Shown here: one piece after another, positions 1 through 6,379 of the stretch
Layout: each line of letters opens with the position of its first letter
Numbering within the stretch: position 1 is the first letter of the stretch
DNA from: CBDUXZ01 sp965371325 [NCBI: uncultured bacterium]
Lineage (GTDB): Bacteria > JAUYMQ01
DNA: 11,238 nucleotides
Direction of reading: 5' to 3'
NCBI GenBank assembly: GCA_965371325.1
Contig: CBDUXZ010000027.1
Span: 1 to 11,238, forward strand
Notes under the pieces: generated by a model
Database searches by the model: none
Seen by the model: only the letters and a program-made list of their open reading frames with translations
What the model was told of the DNA's origin: nothing
Position numbers and translations under genes: made by a program

Positions 1-1262
1 GTTGCAAGAGCATAGGATATCACCACCATCAGGATGATGCCGGTCCCGATCGCGCGCCGGAGAATTATGGTGCGCCTCCCATTCGCTGCCGGCGTTGCGA
101 CGCGCCAAAGACCCATTCCCAACAGTGCACACAGTCCGAGCGAGGGCGTAAACATCAGCCTGAAAGCACCGGCTGTGCCGAGGGGAACGAACTGAAAAGC
201 GAAGAACGACGTGGCGAGGAAGAAGAGTACCCAGAAGGCCGTAAGTGACCCTCTCTTCATCACCCCGTGAACGGAAGCGAGAAGAAGGGCGAGGAAACCA
301 AGCACGGATGTCGCCGCCACAAGCGTGATTGATCGCTCGACTGGAACCAGGAATCGGGTGCTGAAGGCGGGGTTGAGCTTCAGCGCGACAAGCTGATCCC
401 AAAGGTAATACTTCACAAAGAACGGCGCAGAAGTAAGCAGCCGGGTCCAGAGGCCGTCCTCCGGAGAGAAAAAGCCGTATCTTTCGGGAATCTGGAACCA
501 GGCGCCGACGGCATAGCGCCTCAGAAGCAGGTAGAAGCCCACCGCCAGAGCAAAGGAGAGAATGGAAAGCCTGCGCCCGCCATGCTCATCTTCGCGGCCT
601 CTGGAGACAACGCGATCCCAGAGGATCATGCACGGCAGCAGGAGTATCGCGCTCTCCTTGCTGAGAAGCGCCAGAAGAAAAAGAAGCGGGGCGGCCAGAC
701 GCGTCAGCAGGAGGTCGCGCGCTCCCGGGGTCGACTTCCGGACAAGCAGCCACCAGGCGGAGGCTCCGAAAAGAAGCGCGAGGATCTCCTCGCGATTCTT
801 CACGTTGCAAACAACTTCACTGTGAGAGGGAAACACCAGGAAAAGAATGGCTACGACGGAAGCCGGGCCCCAGGCCCGGCCGGTTCCCTGCAGCGAATCT
901 GCCAGAAGGAAAACAACCGCAGCCAGCAGCCCGAAGAGAACGACGTTCATCAGATGGAAACGGTACGGATCGAATTCGTAACCCGCCAACTGGTAGTTCA
1001 GCGCGATGGACGCCATCAGCAACGGGCGGTAGACGTATGCGTTGCCCCTTTCCAGTTCCGTCCCGGCGTAGAGATTATTCCTGAAGAACGGGGCGTAGTT
1101 GCCCCGAAACTCCCGTACCAGAGGATTCTGAAGGGTAAGAAGCGGATCATCGACGGTGAAATCGTATTCGAGGGTCGGGAGATAGAGCACGAAGGCCCCG
1201 AGAAAGAGGAGTAGAGGCAAAAGAACCAAGCCTCCCCTTCGGAGCCTGTCGGTTTTTTCCAT
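1..1262 (-). CDS. TMTC-like GT-C membrane glycosyltransferase (partial, C-terminus beyond left edge)
   Basis: The minus strand stays open from an ATG at 1262 to the window edge, giving 420 visible residues. The protein is strongly hydrophobic, with about nine likely membrane segments starting at residues 11-29. It carries the pattern of the TMTC/PMT-like GT-C family: an acidic first loop (DFTVDDPLL, 34-42) followed by NPLV; YRPLL (78-82); FHLMNVVLF (102-110); FPSHSEVV then NREE (144-159), equivalent to the family's HPVHTEAV...GRAE; LLSKES (199-204); and FRLMFTPSLGL (367-377), equivalent to the family's AER-LY-PS-G. Family members move mannose or another sugar from a polyprenyl-phosphate donor onto proteins outside the cytoplasmic membrane and usually end in TPR repeats, which here would lie past position 1. 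The start is moderately sure: GAGG lies 13 nt upstream, and an in-frame TTG at 1271 is an alternative. The gene follows the DUF4136 gene at 122 bp on the same strand. The substrate is unknown. Confidence 0.8.
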   Translation of the reverse strand, partial: MEKTDRLRRGGLVLLPLLLFLGAFVLYLPTLEYDFTVDDPLLTLQNPLVREFRGNYAPFFRNNLYAGTELERGNAYVYRPLLMASIALNYQLAGYEFDPYRFHLMNVVLFGLLAAVVFLLADSLQGTGRAWGPASVVAILFLVFPSHSEVVCNVKNREEILALLFGASAWWLLVRKSTPGARDLLLTRLAAPLLFLLALLSKESAILLLPCMILWDRVVSRGREDEHGGRRLSILSFALAVGFYLLLRRYAVGAWFQIPERYGFFSPEDGLWTRLLTSAPFFVKYYLWDQLVALKLNPAFSTRFLVPVERSITLVAATSVLGFLALLLASVHGVMKRGSLTAFWVLFFLATSFFAFQFVPLGTAGAFRLMFTPSLGLCALLGMGLWRVATPAANGRRTIILRRAIGTGIILMVVISYALA

Positions 1263-1384
1263 ATCAGCCAATAAACCTCGGGGGGATCTTCGCGGACCCT
1301 TGTCAGCCATCGGCCAACGGGCCGATGCGCGCGCGCAGCCGATCGGAAACTTCCGAAAAATACGCTTCGGGTTCGGATTATGTT
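1263..1384 (-). other. intergenic gap with hairpins after the DUF4136 gene
   Basis: No gene is visible here. A perfect 8-bp inverted repeat, CATCGGCC-AACG-GGCCGATG, spans 1308-1327. A second, TCCGAA...TTCGGA, spans 1352-1377, just past the stop codon of the DUF4136 gene. Neither is followed by a T-run on the minus strand, so they are not classical intrinsic terminators. They could slow exonuclease decay or help factor-dependent termination. A GC-alternating tract lies at about 1327-1336. Confidence 0.35.
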
Positions 1385-1975
1385 TCAGCCTGGCGGGTAT
1401 TCCTCGAGAACTCGCTTTACGGCTTCGTCGATCCTCCTTCCCTGCCTGCTATCGGGAATCCAGAGATCGATTTCAGCCAGGGCCCATCCGCGCCAGACGA
1501 GTTCCCCGCTTTTCGCGTCGACGATATCCAGGATCAGGACCCCCTGATCGTATTCATAGGCAGGGATCGGAACGGCAACCCTCCCCCATTCCTGCCCGTA
1601 GGCTCCGTAGCGCCCCTGGTACCCGCCAAGATACCCCTTCTGGCCGATAGCAGCGTAGTAGTCCTTTGGCTTCGAACTCTCTACCATTCGATTCACATCG
1701 GCGTGGTAACTAATGTAAATGTCAGGCCTGTCCGAGGTGCGTCTTTCATAGCCGAGTTCCGAAAACCTCCTTTCGACCGCCCTTCGAATTCGCGCGCGGA
1801 GAAGCGTACTGTTGATTCGGGGATCGCCGGGTTGATTCTTCAAATTTTCTTTCCAGTCGTAGGTCTGGTAAACCGAAAAGTCGTTCTGATCCGCGACCTC
1901 CGTATAGACGTCTATGGAGACACAACCGAGCGTGAGTGCAAAGAGCACCATCAGGGAACGCTTGATCGTGAGCAC
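1385..1975 (-). CDS. DUF4136 domain lipoprotein
   Basis: The product has 196 residues. The N-terminus has a short charged region (K5, R6), a hydrophobic core and a lipobox-like LTLGC ending at C18, so it is probably lipid-anchored; the box is not canonical, with T at -3 and L at -2. V19 after the cysteine would suit outer-membrane sorting under the Escherichia coli Lol rule, which may not hold here. The mature part fits DUF4136: an early D-FSVYQTYDW stretch (about 32-41), RI--AV-RRFSELGYE (about 63-78), PDIYISYHADV (about 84-94), and a late block VLILDIVDAKSGELVWRGWA. The function of DUF4136 is unknown. The start codon is GTG, supported by GGAG at 1985-1988 with a 9-nt gap and by the complete signal sequence it gives; the next ATG (codon 9) would remove the charged region. 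The length is normal for the family. The gene sits alone between the acyl-CoA dehydrogenase and the TMTC-like gene, all on the minus strand. Confidence 0.82.
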   Translation of the reverse strand: MLTIKRSLMVLFALTLGCVSIDVYTEVADQNDFSVYQTYDWKENLKNQPGDPRINSTLLRARIRRAVERRFSELGYERRTSDRPDIYISYHADVNRMVESSKPKDYYAAIGQKGYLGGYQGRYGAYGQEWGRVAVPIPAYEYDQGVLILDIVDAKSGELVWRGWALAEIDLWIPDSRQGRRIDEAVKRVLEEYPPG

Positions 1976-2119
1976 GGGAGCAATCTCCGTTTCAGAGGAT
2001 CGTGAAGGCTCTGAACGCGTGACCGCCGGGAAGACGCAAAGATGGGACGCCGGACGCGGTCTTCACGCGCTTAATGGTCCAGTTCATAAGTAAGGTGACG
2101 TTCTTATGAATTTGGCTAC
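1976..2119. promoter_or_regulatory. intergenic region with AT-rich palindrome and a longer imperfect inverted repeat
   Basis: This 144-bp gap lies between the end of the acyl-CoA dehydrogenase gene and the start of the DUF4136 gene. It holds TTCATAAG (2083-2090) and its exact reverse complement CTTATGAA (2103-2110), 12 nt apart and starting 9 nt past the dehydrogenase stop codon. The arms extend by one G-U and one A-T pair. A second, GC-rich imperfect repeat pairs 2016-2026 with 2056-2069 (CGCGTGA/TCACGCG plus CCGC/GCGG, with a 3-nt bulge). No T-run follows either on the minus strand. The first could be an operator for a dimeric regulator or an RNA stability hairpin. I cannot place a convincing -35/-10 pair for the DUF4136 gene. 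Confidence 0.35.
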
Positions 2120-3334
2120 TTAGCCCAGCGTAGCGCGCGCAATGGTCTGAAGCTGTATCTCATTGGTCCCGCCCCCGATCTCGAACATCTTGGCATCGCG
2201 AGCAAGTTTCTCGAGTGGAAGTTCCGCCATGTAACCCGCCCCGCCGTGAATCTGAACAGCGTCCAGGGCAACCCTGACCGCCTCTTCGGCGCAATAGAGT
2301 TTGGCCAATGAGGCCAGTCGCGCATCGAGCTTCCCCTGCCGCTGGGCCCAGGCGAGTTTAAAGACCAGATTTCGCGCATTCTCCAGTGAAAGTGACATGC
2401 GGGCAATCTTGAAGGCGATTGCCTGAAACTCCGAAATCGGCCGGCCGAATTGCTCTCGCGTCTTTGCGTAGCGCACCGACTCTTCCACGCAGCGCTCGAT
2501 GATCCCAAGGCACATCGCAGGCATGACCGCCCGCTCGAGATTTAGCGTATCCAGCGCCGCCCCTCCACGTGCCGTCCGTCCTTCCCCCAATCCCCCGAGA
2601 ACGTTGTCCTGCGGTACGGCGCAATCCTGCAGGAACACTTCACCCGTGGGGGAGTCGTTCATGCCCATCTTTCGCATCGGGGGCCCCGTTTCGAGCCCCT
2701 TTGCTCCCCGCTCCACGGCCACGCCCCGCACAACGCCGCGCTCCTTCCCCCGCCTGACGCGCGCATAGACGACAAAGACATCTGCGAAAGGCGCGTTGGT
2801 GATGAAAGTTTTCTGGCCATTCAGCACAACCTTCTCTCCTTCGTGCACGGCTACGGTTCTCATGCTCCCGAAGGCATCACTCCCCGCGCCGGGCTCGGTG
2901 AGCGCCCAGGCGCCTATCTTCTCGAAACGCAGCACGGGCAGCGCGTATCGTTCAATAGATGAGGCGGAGCCCTGGGACAGGATCGCCATGGCGCAGCCCA
3001 GGGTGGAGATAAGCGACAGTGCGACGCCGGGGGAGACGCGAGACACCTCCTTCAGCAAGACGCTGGACATCATGGGATCGCCGCCAAGCCCGCCTCCCGC
3101 CCCTCCTTCGATTGTGGCACCCTCGCTCCCGGCATCGCGGAGCCTTGCGATGCGATGCTCGGCCGCCGAAACCAGCATTTCGGAGATTCCCAGGTCTCGC
3201 GACAGGATCCGTAAAAGATCGAAGGGGAGTAGCTTCCCCCTGTCGAGATCGGGCACGGCAGGCGCCAGGTTTTTCTCGCACCACGCCCTGACCGCCTGTT
3301 CCAGCGCCCTGTTCGTTTCATCCAGCTCGAACAC
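2120..3334 (-). CDS. acyl-CoA dehydrogenase family flavoprotein
   Basis: This is a full acyl-CoA dehydrogenase of 404 residues. Family members use FAD to introduce a trans-2,3 double bond into an acyl-CoA and pass electrons to ETF. Counting from the GTG start, the helical N-terminal domain runs to about 135, the first family signature WALTEPGAGSD is at 143-153, the beta domain follows to about 240, and the C-terminal helical domain has REQFGRPI (about 293-300), QIHGGAGY (361-368) and IGGGTNEIQ (386-394). The position that is the catalytic Glu in medium-chain enzymes is Gly here, but NLER supplies E267 where isovaleryl-CoA and long-chain dehydrogenases carry their base. A glycine-rich insert lies at about 69-86. 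An upstream ATG at 3379 also keeps the frame open, but GTG at 3334 has AGGGAGGAG (3341-3349) exactly 6 nt upstream and gives a typical N-terminus (FELDETNRAL). Substrate chain type cannot be read. The gene is divergent from the flavoprotein at 3718. Confidence 0.93.
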   Translation of the reverse strand: MFELDETNRALEQAVRAWCEKNLAPAVPDLDRGKLLPFDLLRILSRDLGISEMLVSAAEHRIARLRDAGSEGATIEGGAGGGLGGDPMMSSVLLKEVSRVSPGVALSLISTLGCAMAILSQGSASSIERYALPVLRFEKIGAWALTEPGAGSDAFGSMRTVAVHEGEKVVLNGQKTFITNAPFADVFVVYARVRRGKERGVVRGVAVERGAKGLETGPPMRKMGMNDSPTGEVFLQDCAVPQDNVLGGLGEGRTARGGAALDTLNLERAVMPAMCLGIIERCVEESVRYAKTREQFGRPISEFQAIAFKIARMSLSLENARNLVFKLAWAQRQGKLDARLASLAKLYCAEEAVRVALDAVQIHGGAGYMAELPLEKLARDAKMFEIGGGTNEIQLQTIARATLG

Positions 3335-3368
3335 TATGCACTCCTCCCTGGCTTCCGAGGAACGTTCA

Positions 3369-3482
3369 TCACGGACCATCCGGCCGCATCGTGAGGGGTA
3401 AACCTGCGATGGTCAACGCAATCCCGCTGCCGAAAAGCAAAAGCGTAATGCAAATCCTGCACTTGCCCGCGCCGCGATCCAT
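3369..3482 (-). CDS. possible 37-residue single-span membrane protein
   Basis: A short ORF starting at ATG 3482 encodes a basic N-terminus (MDRGAGKCR), one 19-residue hydrophobic segment (ICITLLLFGSGIALTIAGL) and a short tail. The stop lies 34 nt before the preferred GTG start of the acyl-CoA dehydrogenase, so the two could share a transcript. GGAAG lies 4 nt upstream of the ATG, a weak SD. The frame is also open upstream to ATG 3590, but that extra part does not look coding. I do not recognise the protein. It could equally be a chance ORF in the leader of the dehydrogenase. Confidence 0.3.
   Translation of the reverse strand: MDRGAGKCRICITLLLFGSGIALTIAGLPLTMRPDGP
3388..3416 (-). promoter_or_regulatory. 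weak candidate promoter for the acyl-CoA dehydrogenase
   Basis: On the minus strand TTGACC (3416-3411) is followed after 17 nt by CACGAT (3393-3388). The -35 is good and the -10 is poor (3 of 6). Transcription would begin near 3381, leaving a leader of about 47 nt to the GTG start. It lies inside the possible small membrane ORF, so the two proposals compete in part. Confidence 0.2.
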
Positions 3483-3554
3483 GTGGCTTCCGCGCGCGGC
3501 TGCTCTGTGGCGGGTCTGTCGCAATAAAGTATTCGTCCGCGAGAGGGGCGCAAC

Positions 3555-3583
3555 GTGAATTGCATAACTCTCCCTGTTATAGT
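3555..3583 (+). promoter_or_regulatory. candidate extended -10 promoter for the FAD oxidoreductase
   Basis: TGTTATAGT at 3575-3583 reads as an extended -10 (TG-n-TATAGT). A weak -35, GTGAAT, lies at 3555-3560 with a 17-nt spacer. Transcription would start near 3590 and give a leader of about 128 nt before the ATG at 3718. Confidence 0.4.
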
Positions 3584-3608
3584 CCTGCAATCTACCGGCA
3601 CCACGGCA

Positions 3609-3684
3609 ACATCCGCAATGGCCTGCTACCGATCCCGGCGGCGGGAAGGCAGGAAACCTCCAGGTTTCGTGCGTGTGCGGATGT
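3609..3684 (+). ncRNA. possible structured 5' leader element (nested stems)
   Basis: Three stems nest in the leader of the FAD oxidoreductase. An outer perfect 9-bp pairing joins ACATCCGCA (3609-3617) with TGCGGATGT (3676-3684). Inside it, CCTGC (3622-3626) pairs with GCAGG (3649-3653) around a CCCG-GCGG-CGGG hairpin (3634-3645), and next to it AAACC-TCCA-GGTTT forms a 5-bp hairpin (3654-3667). Together they would make a three-way junction downstream of the predicted transcription start and 33 nt before the start codon. I do not recognise a known riboswitch class. The outer stem alone would not be statistically striking. Confidence 0.3.
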
Positions 3685-3717
3685 GACGGATCGGGGACGC
3701 AGATGAAAGGACGACAG

Positions 3718-5379
3718 ATGAGTGATGAAAAGATTCAGAACTGGGATGCCATCGTCATCGGCTCGGGACTGGGCGGCCTCTCCTGCGCTGCTTACCTCTG
3801 CGCCGGGGGAAAGCGAACACTCGTTCTCGAGGCGCACTACGTCGCGGGGGGCAATTCGCAGGTGTTTCGCCGGAGCATCCGCGGGCGGGAGTATGAGTTC
3901 GACGTCGGGCTTCACTATATCGGCGAGTGCGGCCCTGACGGACTCATTTCTGGAATCTTGCGCGGCGTCGGGCTGGCCGAGCGGGTTGTTTTCCGTCCGA
4001 TGGATCGCGACGGTCATTCGACACTCGTCTTCCCCGACTTTCGATTCAAGGTCCCTTCCGGGTGGGATCGCTACCGTGACCGGATTCTCGAGAAGTTCCC
4101 CGAGGAGCGCGAATCCCTGGGCCGTGTGATCGACATTCTGCAGGAGGTCAGCGCCGCCGGGCGTCTTCTCCAAAATCGCGATATCCAAATGGACGAAGTC
4201 GCCGAGAAAACCCCCATCTTCATGGAGTGGGGCCTGCGCCCGGTCACGGATCTCTTCAAGGAACATAATCTTTCCATGGAGGCGAGCGCCGTCCTGCTCG
4301 GGGAGCAGGGAGACTACGCCGTTCGTCCCTCAAAGACGCCCGTCGTGCTGGCCGCGGGGCTGCATGATCACTACATGCGGGGCGCGTTCTACCCGGAGGG
4401 AGGTGGCCAGGTCATCGCCGCGCGTCTCATCGAGGCGATCCGCGCCTATGGGGGCGAAGTGCGCACAAGGGCAAAAGTCAAACAGGTGCGCGTCGAAAAC
4501 GGACGCGTAGCAGGCGTAATTCTCGAAAAAGGCGACGAGTCAATCAACGCCCCCATCGTTGTGTCGAACGCGGATCTGAAGCGAACGGTCAGCGATCTCG
4601 TAGGGGAGGAGCATTTCAACCCCGACACGGTCGAAAAGATCCGCGCCTACCGCATGGCCTTCCCCCTCTTCGGTGTCTATCTCGGACTTAATATAGATCT
4701 CGCCGCGCTTGGACACCCGAACACCAACTATTTCATCTGGGGTAGCTACGACATCGAGGGGATCTACGAGAAGCTGGAGGCGGGTAAGATGCCCGAGGAG
4801 AACATGGCCTACATCACCACGGCGACTCTCAAGGATCCTGTCAGCCGTCATCTTGCCCCCGAAGGGCACACAAATCTGCAGATCATGACGCTCGTGCCCA
4901 AGGAGTACGCGATGTGGCATGTGGATCAGGGGCCCGTGACGGCGGGGAACCGCTACCATCTCGACAAGGAATACCGCCGCCGGAAAACCGAACTGGCCGA
5001 GCATCTCATCAGCGTGTCGGAGGGTGTCATCCCCGGTCTTAGCGAACATATCGACTGGAAGGAATCAGCAACGCCTGTCACCCAGGAGAGGTTTACCCGT
5101 TCCACCGGGGGCACCTCCTACGGGATCGAGCTGTCGATCGATCAGATTGGGCCCCTGCGTATGAGCGAAACGACCGAGATCCCCGGACTCTTCCTCTGCG
5201 GCGCAAGCACCGCATCGGGTCACGGGATCGCGGGCGTTATGCGGGGCGGTGTGATTGCGGCCGGACTCATTCTCGAGACGGATCTGCTGAAGGCCGCCCT
5301 TCGAGGCGAAGTTTTCGGGGACCGGAATCTTCTCCCGGAACTCCAGGAGGATTGGGACGCCTGGCGCGCCTGCCAATAG
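3718..5379 (+). CDS. FAD-dependent oxidoreductase, retinol saturase / carotenoid isomerase-desaturase type
   Basis: The 553-residue product is a phytoene-desaturase superfamily flavoprotein. The N-terminal dinucleotide fold is complete: GSGLGG (15-20), the ribose-binding E38 in LVLEAH, AGG (43-45), and FDVGLHYIG (61-69), which resembles the HYIG block of all-trans-retinol 13,14-reductases and CrtISO relatives. The C-terminal FAD-closing block is EIPGLFLCGAST (487-498) followed by HGIAGVMRGG (502-511). Such enzymes saturate, desaturate or isomerise double bonds in polyenes; many bacterial members have no known substrate. No crt or other carotenoid gene is visible nearby, so a carotenoid role is not supported by context. 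I chose ATG 3718 because AAAGGA (3706-3711) lies 6 nt upstream and the fold begins at residue 10. Alternatives are ATG 3703 and GTG 3673; the latter falls inside the 3' arm of the leader stem. The gene is divergent from the acyl-CoA dehydrogenase and ends 5 bp from the hydrolase. Confidence 0.9.
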   Translation: MSDEKIQNWDAIVIGSGLGGLSCAAYLCAGGKRTLVLEAHYVAGGNSQVFRRSIRGREYEFDVGLHYIGECGPDGLISGILRGVGLAERVVFRPMDRDGHSTLVFPDFRFKVPSGWDRYRDRILEKFPEERESLGRVIDILQEVSAAGRLLQNRDIQMDEVAEKTPIFMEWGLRPVTDLFKEHNLSMEASAVLLGEQGDYAVRPSKTPVVLAAGLHDHYMRGAFYPEGGGQVIAARLIEAIRAYGGEVRTRAKVKQVRVENGRVAGVILEKGDESINAPIVVSNADLKRTVSDLVGEEHFNPDTVEKIRAYRMAFPLFGVYLGLNIDLAALGHPNTNYFIWGSYDIEGIYEKLEAGKMPEENMAYITTATLKDPVSRHLAPEGHTNLQIMTLVPKEYAMWHVDQGPVTAGNRYHLDKEYRRRKTELAEHLISVSEGVIPGLSEHIDWKESATPVTQERFTRSTGGTSYGIELSIDQIGPLRMSETTEIPGLFLCGASTASGHGIAGVMRGGVIAAGLILETDLLKAALRGEVFGDRNLLPELQEDWDAWRACQ

Positions 5380-5384
5380 CCCTT

Positions 5385-6281
5385 CTAGCAGAGCTGTTCC
5401 CTCAGAAAACCCGACTCGACCTCGAGGGCCTTCTCCAGCACGCTCCCGGAATAAATATCGAAGTGCCCGATCGGCATACTCACCAGTTTTGCCTTTGGCA
5501 TCCGTGCCGCCGTTCTCTGCACGTCTTTCGGGTCGATGAGTGAATCTTTCTCGGCCATTACCAGAAGCGCGGGGCAGGATACGCGAGGCGCCGCCTTGAT
5601 GGGCCTGTATGCGCCGACGGTGAGCGCGATGCGGGCCGGGCATTCGTTCTTCCAGGCCGAACCCTCGGGGACGAGCGCGAGGAAGCCGGCTCTGGAATCG
5701 GCCGTGGTCATGCAGGCGAGGCTCCCCGGGTCGCCCACGACCGGGATGGTGAAGGGCCTGCGGAAAGTCAGGATGCGGAAAAGATCCCGAATTCCCGCCA
5801 GCGTGGAGCGCGCGGCATAACCCGGACCAAACATGCGCAGGCTCGACCAGGCGTCCACGAAGGGCACCTGGGCCACAATTGCGCGAATGCCCGGTTCACG
5901 CGAAGCCGTCACGATGACATGGCCGCCGGCGAACGAGCTTCCCCAAAGGGCTATCCTGTGAGAGTCGACTTCCGCGAGAGCACGGACATGGGCAATTGCG
6001 GCCTGCCAGTCCTGGAGATGCCGCGAGGGGTTGACCAGATTTCGCGGCTCGCCCGCGCTCTCGCCGAAGCATCGGTAGTCGAAAACGAAAACGGCCATTC
6101 CCTCGCCGGCGAACCGCTCCGCGAATGCCGAGAGCCCGAAGGCCTTCTCCGCCGCGAACCCGTGGGCCATGACAACCACAGGCGGCCTGTCGATCCCCAC
6201 CGGCCTGTAAAGCCAGGCGGCGCAGCGAGTGCCACGGCTGAGAAAGGCGACGTCTGTACGGGTGAAACCGTTGGTGGCCAT
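5385..6281 (-). CDS. alpha/beta hydrolase
   Basis: This is a complete 298-residue alpha/beta hydrolase. Visible parts in order are the oxyanion-hole HGFAAEK (40-46), FDYRCFGES (67-75), the nucleophile elbow WGSSFAGG (113-120) with S116, the acid AEKD (243-246; D246) and the histidine GHFD (272-275; H273). The elbow reads G-x-S-x-A instead of G-x-S-x-G. A lid-like insert with many aromatic and basic residues lies at about 141-230. The fold resembles the dienelactone-hydrolase or prolyl-oligopeptidase-like group that cleaves small esters or amides; the substrate is unknown. The start at ATG 6281 has GGAGG about 5 nt upstream (on the minus strand). It is the last gene of a minus-strand cluster after the monooxygenase and the basic protein, 98 bp beyond the latter. 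Confidence 0.9.
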   Translation of the reverse strand: MATNGFTRTDVAFLSRGTRCAAWLYRPVGIDRPPVVVMAHGFAAEKAFGLSAFAERFAGEGMAVFVFDYRCFGESAGEPRNLVNPSRHLQDWQAAIAHVRALAEVDSHRIALWGSSFAGGHVIVTASREPGIRAIVAQVPFVDAWSSLRMFGPGYAARSTLAGIRDLFRILTFRRPFTIPVVGDPGSLACMTTADSRAGFLALVPEGSAWKNECPARIALTVGAYRPIKAAPRVSCPALLVMAEKDSLIDPKDVQRTAARMPKAKLVSMPIGHFDIYSGSVLEKALEVESGFLREQLC

Positions 6282-6342
6282 ACAATCCTCCAGGGTGATC
6301 GCAATAAGCCCAAGGCTCCGAGTGCGCCTCGCCGGGTTTAAA

Positions 6343-6379
6343 CCGCTTCAGCGGGAGCACGACGCGGTAGCCCCGCGTC
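6343..6379 (-). terminator. hairpins directly after the basic-protein stop codon
   Basis: A perfect 7-bp stem GACGCGG/CCGCGTC with a 5-nt loop occupies 6361-6379 and begins on the base after the TAA at 6380. A smaller stem, CCGC-TTCA-GCGG, follows at 6344-6353. No T-run follows on the minus strand, so this is either a weak or factor-assisted terminator or a processing/stability hairpin that tunes the downstream hydrolase. Confidence 0.35.

Noticed and set aside
582-1214. Plus-strand ORF of 210 codons
   Set aside because: It lies antisense to the TMTC-like gene, whose motifs are clear. Its own translation is a charged, low-complexity stretch with no domain or start signal.
1344-1380. tRNA-like T-arm (GGTTCGGATTA)
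   Set aside because: No acceptor stem, D-arm or anticodon arm can be built around it, and the right-hand arm does not close.
1325-2005. Plus-strand ORF of 226 codons
   Set aside because: Antisense to the DUF4136 gene, which has a signal sequence, an SD and family motifs; this frame has none.
3560-3583. TTGCAT as the -35 of the flavoprotein promoter
   Set aside because: It is 12 nt from the TATAGT box, too close for sigma-70; the extended -10 with a weak -35 at 3555 fits better.
3592-4266. Minus-strand ORF of 224 codons
   Set aside because: Antisense to the N-terminal FAD fold of the flavoprotein; high-GC mirror frame without recognisable features.
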